From the NCBI GenBank assembly GCA_964587515.1, contig CAZPMO010000171.1, forward strand, positions 1 through 10,564: a DNA stretch of 10,564 nt, in the 5' to 3' direction. The position numbers were made by a program, and so were the translations under genes. Source of the DNA: CAZPMO01 sp964587515. GTDB taxonomy: Bacteria > Pseudomonadota > Alphaproteobacteria > MPNO01. The notes beneath the pieces were generated by a model that saw only the letters and a program-made list of their open reading frames with translations, was not told the DNA's origin and did no database searches. Positions 1-7,028 of this stretch are shown here, piece after piece (positions within the stretch are counted from its first letter, which is position 1; the number at the start of each line of letters is the position of its first letter).

Positions 1-76
1 TCCTAGTAGAAGCGGACATCAAAAACCCCAACTAACCGAGTTCTGCAACAGAATCCCCCCAACAACAGACATCCGG
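1..76. repeat. Left arm of a diverged inverted repeat
   Basis: The first ~76 bases match, in reverse complement, the last ~75 bases of the window. The best block is TAGAAGCGGACA at 7-18, which is identical to the reverse complement of 10549-10560. It is followed by a shared AAAAAC, then CCGA, CAACAG and a weaker C/A-rich stretch ending in CGG. By hand alignment most positions match with a few one-base gaps. The truncated monooxygenase gene begins immediately to the right, so this arm sits at the point where that gene lost its 5' end. Confidence 0.7.
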
Positions 77-157
77 TGGATGGATTTCTGAAGAAAAATT
101 GGAAACGTCTGCTTTTTCCCAGCTTCAGACATTCCGAGCTTCGCCGCCGACGGCAAC

Positions 158-1408
158 GTGAACTTCGACCGCTTCCTCCATATGGCGAAAACGGCAGAGC
201 GCGGGCTTTTCGACATGCTGTTTTCCGCGGACACCAACACGGCTTGGACCACTGTCGATTCAGCCCTCAATCGCCAGCACTATTCCGCCTGGCTTGAGCC
301 CTATACGCTGCTGACCGCCCTGGCCCCGCTCACCAAGCATATCGGGCTCGTGTGCACGCGGAGCACCAGCTTCGATGAGCCATATACGATCGCCCGAATG
401 TTTGCCACGCTCGACCTGATCAGCGGCGGCCGCGCCGGCGTCAACATCGTGACGACGGGCAACCCACGGGCGGCGCTCAATTACAGTCAGGATGAGCACA
501 AGCCGAAACCGGAGCGCTATCAGATCGCGGACGAGTTCGTCGAAGTCCTCAAGGGGCTGTGGGACAGTTGGGACGCGGATGCGTTCGTGCGCGACCGGGA
601 GACGAGCACGTTCTTCGAATGGGACCGGATGCACGTGCTCAATCACAAGGGAAATTATTTCCAGGTGGAGGGCCCGCTCAACGTTCCGCGCTCGCCGCAG
701 GGCCAGCCGGTGATCGTGCAGGCTGGGGCGTCCGAGGAAGGTCGCGAGCTTGCGGCGAAGTCGGCCGACGTGATCTTCGGCGCAAGCCAGAATATGGAGA
801 TTGCACAGGCGTTCTACGCAGATGTGAAGGGCCGGCTCGCGCGTTACCGCCGCCAGCCCGGCGACCTGAAGATTCTGCCCGGCCTTTCCGTGACGGTCGC
901 GCCAACCAAGGAGGAGGCTCAAGCCAAGTCCGACGAGCTGCGGGATCTGATCCATCCCGACCATGGACTGGCATATCTGTCGCGCCGGCTCGGTCACGAC
1001 GTGACGGGGATGGATCCCGATATCCCGATGCCGGACCTGCCGGCAGTCGACGACGTCGGCACCCGTTCCGGGCAGATGCTTGAGCTTGCAAAACGCGAGA
1101 AGTGGACGCTTCGCCAGCTCTACCAGCATTTCGCCGCGACGCGCGGCCACATGGTCCTGGTCGGCACGCCGTCGACGGTCGTCGACGCCATGCAGGAATG
1201 GTTCGAGAACGGCGCCTGTGACGGCTTCAACCTTATTCCGTCGATGTTTCCGGACGAATTCGAGTCGTTCGTCGATCTGGTTGTGCCGGAGCTGCAGCGC
1301 CGCGGTCTTTACCGCAAGGCCTATGAAGGTAACACACTTCGCGACTTGTTGGGTCTGCCGGTGCCTGAGAGCCGCTATGCCTCCGCAGGCGTGGTCGCAG
1401 CGGAATAG
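158..1408 (+). CDS. LLM-class FMN-dependent monooxygenase (NtaA/SnaA/DszA type), 5'-truncated
   Basis: This is a flavin-dependent monooxygenase of the bacterial-luciferase-like superfamily. The NtaA/SnaA/DszA branch uses FMNH2 from a separate flavin reductase to oxidise substrates such as nitrilotriacetate, pristinamycin or dibenzothiophene sulfone; the substrate here cannot be deduced. Family landmarks are AKTAERGLFDMLF near residue 10, DLISGGRAG (~87-95), LNHKGNYFQVEGPLNVP (~161-177) and QGQPVIVQAGASEEGRELA (~181-199). Near the end come ATRGHMVLVGTP and LVVPELQRRGLYRKAYEG. Relatives run about 440-450 residues and start with a strand reading roughly N-A-F-x-M...GHH...WRHP. That part is missing here. 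The reading frame is open back to a stop at 89-91, but resemblance ends near base 131-137. The GTG at 158 has no ribosome binding site, so the gene is probably a 5'-truncated, possibly silent copy. The gene assignment is firm; activity is doubtful. Confidence 0.92.
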   Translation: MNFDRFLHMAKTAERGLFDMLFSADTNTAWTTVDSALNRQHYSAWLEPYTLLTALAPLTKHIGLVCTRSTSFDEPYTIARMFATLDLISGGRAGVNIVTTGNPRAALNYSQDEHKPKPERYQIADEFVEVLKGLWDSWDADAFVRDRETSTFFEWDRMHVLNHKGNYFQVEGPLNVPRSPQGQPVIVQAGASEEGRELAAKSADVIFGASQNMEIAQAFYADVKGRLARYRRQPGDLKILPGLSVTVAPTKEEAQAKSDELRDLIHPDHGLAYLSRRLGHDVTGMDPDIPMPDLPAVDDVGTRSGQMLELAKREKWTLRQLYQHFAATRGHMVLVGTPSTVVDAMQEWFENGACDGFNLIPSMFPDEFESFVDLVVPELQRRGLYRKAYEGNTLRDLLGLPVPESRYASAGVVAAE

Positions 1409-1795
1409 GACGCGACGTTTGCCTGGCCCTTTCAAGGCCTAAAGGCGTCCAAAGCTGGAGGTTCTATGGTTGGGCCTTATAGCCAAGGGTCCGCCGTTCG
1501 CCGGTTTACGACAGACGATTGTAAATGGCACGTAAACACGTAAATAAGACGCCTACACGACGCTCGGAACCCAACTTCGTCTGCGACCGGTTAGAGGTGA
1601 GGGCGTATACGCGCTGCCGCTATTCTCGGATCGGTGAGAGCAGGGATTTCTAGGGCGCACGCGGATGGAGATAACTATCGCCTTAGTGTCTGGCGCGAAA
1701 TAAGGTCGGTATTGCGAGACAAACAGGACGTTGCTGACGATCAAGAAGTGCCGGTCATCTAAATTCGTGTTAGCTCAGGAGCTATCCACAAAAAT
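1409..1795. other. Gene-free convergent gap
   Basis: There are 387 bases between the ends of two converging genes. I find no recognisable gene. At 1521-1544 the motif GTAAA occurs three times, two of them inside a perfect tandem CACGTAAA CACGTAAA (1529-1544). A short open frame on the + strand ends at the TAA in 1759-1761; its last residues (RSVLRDKQDVADDQEVPVI) look protein-like but lack a start, so it may be the tail of a lost gene. A bulged GGCC/GGCC hairpin lies just after the monooxygenase stop (about 1424-1438) but has no T-run. Confidence 0.5.
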
Positions 1796-2434
1796 TCATG
1801 GTCCCTGCCAGTCGAATGGGGCGAAGTGGCCGTTGGTAAGACCACCTTCGTCGTCCCAATCGATGCCGAATGCGTGAATATGGCTGCGCGTCGCCTTCGC
1901 AAGGGCCAAACGGCTGTTGGCCGGATGGCCCAGATTGTCGAGGTAGATCGGCTCTTCCGGATTTTTTGCGCCTGGGACACCGCTGATTGCCTGATCGACC
2001 GCGTCGCCGATCGATAGAGAGTAGTCCATGCCGTCGGCCTCGAATGCGATCGGCAAATACTCGACGCCTTCGAAATGCTCGGTCACCAAAGTCCACCTTC
2101 CCGGTGCGCCGCCGACATTCCCGGATGTGATGGCGCCGAGTGCCTCACGCTGCGAAGTATCGGCTTTTTCATCGACGATCACGCCGAGTGTCCAGCCGCC
2201 CTCGAACATTGGCCCCGGCGTACGCAGCACGACAACGAATGCGATGCCATCGAGCGAAACGGAGTTGAAGTGGCCTTTCCTAATCTTGAACGCCATTGCC
2301 GCGATGCACTCGCCTCTTGTCGGGCGGGCACGTAAAGCGGTCTCAGGACAAGGGCATAGAAAATCACAGTTGCAGGTCTCGAAATACTGGCCCGAAAGTT
2401 TCCAACTCGTCTCCGCCATCATCGCATCCACCAT
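1796..2434 (-). CDS. DUF1326 domain protein
   Basis: This 212-residue protein of the DUF1326 family is of unknown function; family members often sit near metal-related membrane proteins. The N-terminus carries the characteristic SWKLSGQYFETCNCDFLCPC stretch, with Cys21, Cys23, Cys27 and Cys29 close together and a further Cys in RGECIAAMAF. This suggests metal or thiol chemistry, an inference only. The central VSLDGIAFVVVLRTPGPMFEGGW and VDEKADTSQREALGAITSG match the family core. I chose the ATG at 2434 because GGGAG lies about 11-16 bases upstream and because the domain begins right after it. An ATG at 2506 would add 24 residues that look unlike the family. No signal peptide is visible, so it is probably cytoplasmic. 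It lies downstream of, and in the same direction as, the broken dehydrogenase gene. Confidence 0.9.
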   Translation of the reverse strand: MVDAMMAETSWKLSGQYFETCNCDFLCPCPETALRARPTRGECIAAMAFKIRKGHFNSVSLDGIAFVVVLRTPGPMFEGGWTLGVIVDEKADTSQREALGAITSGNVGGAPGRWTLVTEHFEGVEYLPIAFEADGMDYSLSIGDAVDQAISGVPGAKNPEEPIYLDNLGHPANSRLALAKATRSHIHAFGIDWDDEGGLTNGHFAPFDWQGP

Positions 2435-2608
2435 GTTAATTTGCTGCTCCCAGATCCAGAAAATGGGAGGTGTTAAATCGTATCGGTAGCTCGTCGGAGT
2501 GTCCATCGACCCCAGCTAGGGGCGGCCTCTTCTGTCGCCAGAATATGTGCCCCACCGTCACCTAAACTACGACATCGCCCATGATTGGAGTTACGCAACG
2601 ACAGATGG

Positions 2609-3549
2609 TTAGAACTGGATAACGAGCCGACCCCTGGTTCCACCGGCCTCCAGACGCTGATGCGCTTCGGCGGCTTGCTCTGGCTGATAGGTGTCTGCCA
2701 CGCGCAGAGTGATGGCGCCATCCTCCGCCAGTTGCCGAAGATCGTCGAGTTTCTCGAATTCGCCGTCATAGGTGCGCACAGAGGTTGTCGTGAACTTAAT
2801 GTCCCGTTGTTCTATCCCCTGAAAACCCCTCACTGAAGTGAAAGCACCGCCGTCGCGCACCGCTGGGATAACGAGTTCCTTCAGGACTGCGCCGTCAGCA
2901 AGACCATCGACACCGTCGGGAAAGTGCTCCCGGACTCGCGAGGCAACATCGTCGCCACGGCGAACGACGATGTCGGCACCAAGCGATGCCACGAGTCCTT
3001 CATCCGCCTCGGAAGCATCAGCGATAACTGTCAACCCGTCGGCCTTGGCAAGTTGTATGACGTAGCCGCCATAGGCACCCGCTGCACCGGTTACGGCGAT
3101 TGACTGGCCGGATAAAAGTCCAAGCAAATCAAGAGAGAGAGACGTGCAGTTAGTCCATTCATGGGGAGCGTGCACGCTTCCACATGCGTCGTACCAGCCG
3201 GGGCGGAAACAACGGACCGAGCATCGAGGACAATCTGTTCCCGGTATGCACCATGGCTACCCGTCGGAACTACCATGGCCATGACCGCGTCTCCGACCTT
3301 GACGCCTGTCGTCACGCCTTCGCCCACTTCATCGACGATGCCAGCCGCGTCCATCCCCGGCACGTATGGGGGTGGGTCGACTTTTTGCTGCTCAGCCCGT
3401 GAACCGTTCCGGGTCATTGTATCGGTAGGATTCACCGCCGCCGCGTGGACCCGAAGGCGCACCTGCCCTGGTCCTGCGTGAAGTTCGGGAAGATCGACAA
3501 CCTCAAGAACCTCTGGGCCGCCATGAACGAGGAGTCCTATTGCACGCAT
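2609..3549 (-). pseudogene. MDR-family NADP-dependent quinone oxidoreductase, frameshifted
   Basis: This is a medium-chain dehydrogenase/reductase of the quinone oxidoreductase branch, normally about 310 residues and NAD(P)H-dependent. The N-terminal half reads from an ATG at 3549 (AAAGG about 10 bases upstream). It includes GGPEVLEVVDLPELHAGPGQ, HAAAVNPTD, PGMDAAGIVDEVGEGV and the hinge EACTLPMNGLTARL. The C-terminal half lies in another frame: LDLLGLLSGQSIAV, the cofactor loop VTGAAGAYGGY, then EADEGLVASLGADIVV, ending LEAGGTRGRLVIQF at 2609. The switch falls in a CT/GA dinucleotide run at 3132-3142; removing two bases there joins TARL directly to SLDLLGLL. Without slippage the first frame gives a truncated ~150-residue protein. 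No catalytic or structural zinc-binding cysteine cluster is seen, as expected for this branch. Confidence 0.9.
3132..3142. repeat. AG dinucleotide run at a frameshift
   Basis: A run of five AG units plus A on the + strand (CT on the coding strand) lies exactly where the two dehydrogenase frames meet. A loss of 2 bp (one unit), or a net change of 1 bp in the other direction, would restore one continuous reading frame. Confidence 0.85.
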
Positions 3550-3638
3550 CTGTTCAGCCTTTCGTCTTTGATGCTGGCGTATTCCTATCCCACCTCACCA
3601 CTCCGATGAAGAGGATCAAATAGGGAATGTTGGATATG

Positions 3639-3654
3639 ATTTTGGCCACGTTGG
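3639..3654. repeat. 16-bp direct repeat, copy 1
   Basis: ATTTTGGCCACGTTGG occurs here and again, identical, at 4489-4504. The two copies bracket the NTF2-like gene. The core CCACGTTGG is nearly self-complementary, and copy 1 runs on to GCCCAA, giving an imperfect TTGGCC...GGCCCAA palindrome. It could be a recombination scar, an insertion-sequence end repeat or a paired operator. Confidence 0.7.
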
Positions 3655-3656
3655 CC

Positions 3657-3740
3657 CAAGTTGGTGACAATGAAGCCTGCGCGGGGATACAGTTCCCCGG
3701 GACGCCACTCCACCTTGGCCATAACACGCCGCTTGCGATT
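3657..3740 (-). mobile_element. IS1380-type transposase remnant
   Basis: About 28 codons on the minus strand read RKRRVMAKVEWRPGELYPR followed by AGFIVTNL. I recognise this as the conserved AKVEWHPGELYPRVGFIVTN block of IS1380-family DDE transposases, which normally continues into a region around Y-N-Q-R-G. Nothing else of the ~450-residue enzyme is nearby. The resemblance stops at the start of the 16-bp direct repeat. An ATG in this frame at 3827 is not the true start. This is a dead scar, not an active element. Confidence 0.75.
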
Positions 3741-3814
3741 TGGGTAGGATGGAGCCATCAGGACTGCTGACGCCAATTTCCGCTGTCCGACCAGTGCGGA
3801 ATCTCCCGACCTCA

Positions 3815-3824
3815 TAAAGGAAGA
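3815..3824 (+). promoter_or_regulatory. Ribosome binding site of the NTF2-like gene
   Basis: AAAGGAAG lies 7-8 bases before the ATG at 3832 and supports that start over any other in frame. Confidence 0.7.
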
Positions 3825-3831
3825 CAATCCA

Positions 3832-4455
3832 ATGCCGCGCGCCAGTGCCGAAAAGAGAATCGAAGGCCTGCTCGACAGAGCCGAAATCTTCTATCTCATT
3901 CGCTTTGAGAGCCTATGCCGCGACATCAAGGATTGGGATGGTTTGGTAGGCTCCTACGTGCCCGGTTCGCCCGTGCGGACCACATGGTTCGACGGTACGA
4001 TTGAGGAATTTGCCGAAGCCTCGAAAGCAAAAATGGCTGCGGGCGATGGCGCCAAGCATCGGGTTTTCCCAGCGAAACTCCACCAGAAGGGCGACCGGGC
4101 GATCTGCGAAAGCCCGGCCGATATCTCCGAGCGCCTGACATTCGAGGGCGTCGAATTCGATGTTATGGCCCACGTCAGATTTCATTCCCGCCTGGTGCTC
4201 ACCGACATCGGCTGGCGCCTCAATTCCTTTGAGGGCATTTACGAAAGCGACAGCGTGCTGCCAGTCAACCCGGCGGATAGCCTGCCGATCGACTGGAATA
4301 TCGTGAACGCCATGCGTCCGTCCTATCGCTTTCTTGGGTTCTGCCATGCCCATCGCAACTACGACGTCAGTCAGGAACTGCTGGGCGATGACTGCCCCGA
4401 TATGCTCGAGGCTTTCTACGTCGCCGAGCGAAAGTGGGTGGATACGGGGGAGTAG
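3832..4455 (+). CDS. NTF2/SnoaL-like domain protein
   Basis: A 207-residue protein with the layout of the SnoaL_4/NTF2-like family: a helical start (AEKRIEGLLDRAEIFYLIRF), then alternating strands with short motifs. These include VRTTWFDGTIEEFAEASK, KHRVFPAKLHQKGDRAICES, FDVMAHVRFHSRLVLTDIGWRL and SFEGIYESDSVLPVNP. Such proteins are small cone-shaped barrels acting as ketosteroid-isomerase-like, dehydratase or hydroxylase-accessory enzymes; no specific reaction can be assigned. The C-terminal part (SYRFLGFCHAHRNYDVSQELLGDD) extends beyond a minimal NTF2 domain of ~130 residues and matches longer family members. The start has a clear AAAGGAAG site. No signal peptide is visible. The gene points away from the broken dehydrogenase and is bracketed by two 16-bp direct repeats, suggesting it arrived or was rearranged as a unit. 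Confidence 0.88.
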   Translation: MPRASAEKRIEGLLDRAEIFYLIRFESLCRDIKDWDGLVGSYVPGSPVRTTWFDGTIEEFAEASKAKMAAGDGAKHRVFPAKLHQKGDRAICESPADISERLTFEGVEFDVMAHVRFHSRLVLTDIGWRLNSFEGIYESDSVLPVNPADSLPIDWNIVNAMRPSYRFLGFCHAHRNYDVSQELLGDDCPDMLEAFYVAERKWVDTGE

Positions 4456-4488
4456 GGATTGTGACCGCGCATGTGAACGGAGGTTATA

Positions 4489-4504
4489 ATTTTGGCCACG
4501 TTGG
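4489..4504. repeat. 16-bp direct repeat, copy 2
   Basis: A second exact ATTTTGGCCACGTTGG, in the same orientation as the copy at 3639-3654 and 850 bases away. It lies between the converging ends of the NTF2-like gene and the SEC-C gene. The bases just before it (TTATA versus ATATG) are similar too, but resemblance is lost to the right. Confidence 0.7.
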
Positions 4505-4531
4505 ATCATCGCCTCTGGCGTCGCTGCGTCA

Positions 4532-5017
4532 TCAGGCTCCACAGCATTTTTTATATTTTCGTCCGGACCCGCACGGGCACGGCTGGTTACGTCCGACTTT
4601 CCCGGCCCGTCTGGGGCTAGCTTTGGGATTGATTTCGCCATCGACATAGACCCATCGCCCCTCCTCGCGACGAAAATTTGATCGTTCGCGGTGATCCAGC
4701 AATTCGCCGTCTCTCTTGAAGCGCGCCACGAATTCGACCATGCCGGTGTCATCGTCCTCGCCGCCGAGAGCGGTGTCGAAAATTTCCAAACCGACCCATT
4801 CGACCGAATTGAACTTGCTTTGGGCTTCCGAACGATCAAGCTTATTGCGCTCTTCCTTGGCTTGCGTGCTTTCGATGTGATCCAGATCGCCACGAACAAA
4901 CGCCGTGAACCGAGAACGCATTAGCGCTTCAGCGGTTGGTGCTGGCGTACCACCAATGATTATGGGGCCGCAGCATTCATCCAAATCAGAGCCGGAGCCA
5001 CAGGGACACAGAGCCAT
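4532..5017 (-). CDS. YchJ-like protein with two SEC-C zinc motifs
   Basis: A 161-residue protein of the YchJ/UPF0225 type. A SEC-C motif opens the protein (CPCGSGSDLDECC, Cys4, Cys6, Cys15, Cys16) and a second closes it (CPCGSGRKYKKCC, Cys147, Cys149, Cys158, Cys159). Each CxCx8-9CC set can bind one zinc ion. Between them lies the YchJ core beginning APTAEALMRSRFTAFVRGDLDHIEST, with an NTF2-like fold in known relatives. It is cytoplasmic and its exact role is not established. The ATG at 5017 is preceded by AGAGGAA about 11 bases upstream. The gene converges on the NTF2-like gene with 76 bases between stops. No frameshift or missing motif is seen. Confidence 0.9.
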   Translation of the reverse strand: MALCPCGSGSDLDECCGPIIIGGTPAPTAEALMRSRFTAFVRGDLDHIESTQAKEERNKLDRSEAQSKFNSVEWVGLEIFDTALGGEDDDTGMVEFVARFKRDGELLDHRERSNFRREEGRWVYVDGEINPKASPRRAGKVGRNQPCPCGSGRKYKKCCGA

Positions 5018-5344
5018 GGTTCACGCGTTCCTCTTGTTCCAGAAATTTCCAACAATCACACCAAATCCCTTTGCCACGGCAAACCACCTCGTATTCAGCC
5101 GACAAATACCCGCGACAATCGCCTCAACTGAGGCAGAGATTGGATTGAAATCTCGGGACGCGGTCTCGGATATGGCTCGGTCAGGAATCAAGGCAGCAAA
5201 ACAGTCCGATCAAAAGGTCACCGCCTTGGCCAAAGACGGGATGCTCGGTCGCCGAAAAAAAGCTCCACCGATACCTAACCGACAATACCCCCCCTTCCCC
5301 AGCCGGAACGGATGATCAAGGTTATCGACTACTGAAGGCGACGC
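5018..5344. other. Gap upstream of the SEC-C gene
   Basis: The 327 bases between the nitrile hydratase activator stop and the SEC-C gene start must hold the latter's promoter, but no convincing -35/-10 pair stands out. A minus-strand open frame of about 60 codons ends with a TGA four bases before the SEC-C ATG (tail FGVIVGNFWNKRNA). It has no ribosome binding site at a usable start and resembles nothing I know. GAGATT/AATCTC around 5136-5154 can form a 6-bp hairpin. Confidence 0.5.
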
Positions 5345-5734
5345 TTAAGAGGAGAAATCCCTGGGCTCGAGTTCGATGGGCTCGCCGTGCGGCGTGCGCC
5401 CGACGGCCCGGCCCCAGGCGGCCTGAGTGCTGGCAAGCGTCGCATTGTCGGTCACGCCCTTTTCGGCGACGATACGCTCGAGCGCGGCCAGCCAGTGGCT
5501 GTAATAGGTCTCGCCGGTATCGGGATCGCCCCGCGCCTGGGCGCGCATGATTTCCGCGCCGAGCGCTTCGGCCCATTCCGGCCAGGCGAAAACGCCTCGT
5601 TCGTGCAGCGCCAGCGTCATGGCGAAGGCTTGCGCTTCCCATGGTTCATTGAACACCGGCCCCTCCGGGCCGCGCGGGATGCTGGGCACGGCCTCGGTCG
5701 CGCGGCGCGCAGCTTCCGGGTCGATCGTATTCAT
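5345..5734 (-). CDS. Nitrile hydratase activator (P14K-like accessory protein)
   Basis: A 129-residue accessory protein for cobalt-type nitrile hydratase. In characterised systems this small protein binds the alpha subunit and escorts cobalt insertion and cysteine oxidation. It resembles the N-terminal part of the beta subunit, visible here as PEGPVFNEPWEAQAFAMTLALHERGVFAWPEWAEALG followed by GETYYSHWLAALERIVAEKGV. The ATG at 5732-5734 overlaps the TGA of the beta gene (ATGA), so it is probably translated by coupling; no strong ribosome site is visible. It is the last gene of the alpha-beta-activator operon, the common order for Co-type clusters. The length is normal for the family. Confidence 0.9.
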   Translation of the reverse strand: MNTIDPEAARRATEAVPSIPRGPEGPVFNEPWEAQAFAMTLALHERGVFAWPEWAEALGAEIMRAQARGDPDTGETYYSHWLAALERIVAEKGVTDNATLASTQAAWGRAVGRTPHGEPIELEPRDFSS

Positions 5735-6384
5735 TCCGGCCGCAGATAAGGTTCGAACGCCTCAATCGAAACGGTGATCGAAGGATCGTAATCCTCACCC
5801 CACAATTCGCGGCCGGAAAAGACCACCGTGTAAAGCCACTGCGGATCGTCGCCTTCGCCGATCGCGATCTTGTCGGGAAACACGTGGCATCCGCGCACGG
5901 CTTCGATGACACCCACCTTGTCACGCGCGTAGCGCGGCAGGCGGGTATGGGTGACCGGGTTGATGTTGGTGGTGCGTACGCGGTCGCCGGCGGCGAATTT
6001 GGCCGGCGCCGAGGACGGCCGAAAGAAACTCCCCCGGTTCATCTTGTCCGCGTCTTCGGGCTTAAAGGTCCGTTTCAGCGTGGGGCCGGTGCGCAGCGAA
6101 TGGCCGGCCTCGATCTCGTCCGGGCTAACCAGATTGAACTGCACAACGCGGCTTTCGAGCCCCATCAGCCAGCGCTCGTAATAGGACGCGGCGATATATT
6201 TCAGCGGCGGCAGCGCTTCCTGTGCGGCGCGCGACATATCGATCGTCCAGAGCCCGGCAACCCCCAGCGAGCGCTGCATGGCCATTACGCGGCCTTCCCA
6301 TTTTTCATGGAACACGGGTTCGTTCTCCTCCGGCTCGACGGGGCCGAAACCGTGCATGCCGCCCATATCGTGAATCGAGTTCAT
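5731..6384 (-). CDS. nthB: Nitrile hydratase beta subunit
   Basis: A 217-residue beta subunit of nitrile hydratase, which hydrates nitriles to amides as an alpha-beta heterodimer or heterotetramer in the cytoplasm. It opens with MNSIHDMGGMHGFGPV and EPVFHEKWEGRVMAM, the family signature. It continues through SYYERWLMGLE and ends with PQWLYTVVFSGRELWG and ISVEAFEPYL-like text. An arginine at position 52 fits the conserved beta Arg52 that contacts the modified cysteines of the metal site. A second conserved arginine region lies in THTRLPRYARDK (~145-156), where relatives usually read RGK rather than RDK. The start overlaps the alpha stop by ATGA. GAGGT (complement at 6391-6395) sits 6 bases upstream, so beta has its own ribosome site as well as coupling. 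Confidence 0.96.
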   Translation of the reverse strand: MNSIHDMGGMHGFGPVEPEENEPVFHEKWEGRVMAMQRSLGVAGLWTIDMSRAAQEALPPLKYIAASYYERWLMGLESRVVQFNLVSPDEIEAGHSLRTGPTLKRTFKPEDADKMNRGSFFRPSSAPAKFAAGDRVRTTNINPVTHTRLPRYARDKVGVIEAVRGCHVFPDKIAIGEGDDPQWLYTVVFSGRELWGEDYDPSITVSIEAFEPYLRPE

Positions 6385-7016
6385 GGCAGGACCTCATCGG
6401 CGTTTTTCGCCAGGCCGGTGCCGACCATGCTGTCGCGGGTCACCAGCGTGGCGAGTTTTTCCTGATCCCAGCCCTCGGTGCCCTCCGGACGCATGGGAAG
6501 GACGAGGAAACGTGTCTCGGCCGTCGAATCCCAGACCCGGATGTTGGTGTCTTCCGGCAGCGTCACGCCGAATTCGGCCAACACGCCCTTGGGATCGATC
6601 ACCGCGCGCGCGCGGTAAGCCGCTGATTTGTACCAACCCGGAGGTAGCCCCAGCACTTCCCACGGATAGCAGGAGCATAGCGTGCAAACGACCATGTTAT
6701 GGGTGCTCTCCGTATTCTCGGCCGCAATGAGATGGCTGCCGACGGGGCTCGAAAGTCCCATGGAATTCACCGCCTCCGTGGCGTCTTCGAGCAGACTCTC
6801 CCTGAACGCGGGCTCGGCCCAGGCGCGGGCGACGACGCGCGCCCCGTTATGGGGTCCGATCCGGGTCTCAAAAGCCTCGACGATACGATCGAGCGCAGCC
6901 GGATCGACATAGCCTTTTTCGGTCAAGATGGTTTCCAGCGTGCGCACCCGAATTTGCGCCTCGGACAATTCCGAGCCCTCCGGATGGTCGTGGGATTGAA
7001 AGTCGTCGTCGGTCAT
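6381..7016 (-). CDS. nthA: Nitrile hydratase alpha subunit, cobalt type
   Basis: A 211-residue catalytic alpha subunit. The metal claw Cys111-Thr-Leu-Cys114-Ser-Cys116 is followed by YPWEVLGLPPGWYK. Thr rather than Ser after the first Cys, and the following WEVLGLPP-WYKS, mark the cobalt class; iron enzymes read CSLCSC. By analogy Cys114 becomes a sulfinate and Cys116 a sulfenate, with backbone amides of the claw completing the Co(III) site. Other landmarks are GARVVARAWAEPAF and NIRVWDSTAETRFLVLP. The start at 7016 has AAAGGTG five bases upstream; an upstream in-frame ATG at 7076 would add 20 residues unlike the family. No partner amidase or cobalt permease is in view, so these must lie elsewhere if used. 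It heads the operon with beta and the activator. Confidence 0.97.
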   Translation of the reverse strand: MTDDDFQSHDHPEGSELSEAQIRVRTLETILTEKGYVDPAALDRIVEAFETRIGPHNGARVVARAWAEPAFRESLLEDATEAVNSMGLSSPVGSHLIAAENTESTHNMVVCTLCSCYPWEVLGLPPGWYKSAAYRARAVIDPKGVLAEFGVTLPEDTNIRVWDSTAETRFLVLPMRPEGTEGWDQEKLATLVTRDSMVGTGLAKNADEVLP

Positions 7017-7021
7017 TGCCG

Positions 7022-7028
7022 CACCTTT
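7022..7028 (-). promoter_or_regulatory. Ribosome binding site of nthA
   Basis: AAAGGTG on the minus strand, five bases before the ATG at 7016. It decides the start against an in-frame ATG 60 bases upstream. Confidence 0.75.

Noticed and set aside
260..1435. 391-codon open frame on the minus strand opposite the monooxygenase
   Set aside because: It is the antisense shadow of a clear coding gene in high-GC DNA, and its translation has no family features.
3913..4899. 328-codon minus-strand open frame across the NTF2-like and SEC-C genes
   Set aside because: It overlaps two well-supported genes, runs through the 16-bp repeat, and the product is low in recognisable motifs.
5020..5230. Possible leader peptide ending four bases before the SEC-C gene
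   Set aside because: The only starts are TTG or GTG with poor ribosome sites, and the peptide shows no attenuation-type codon run.
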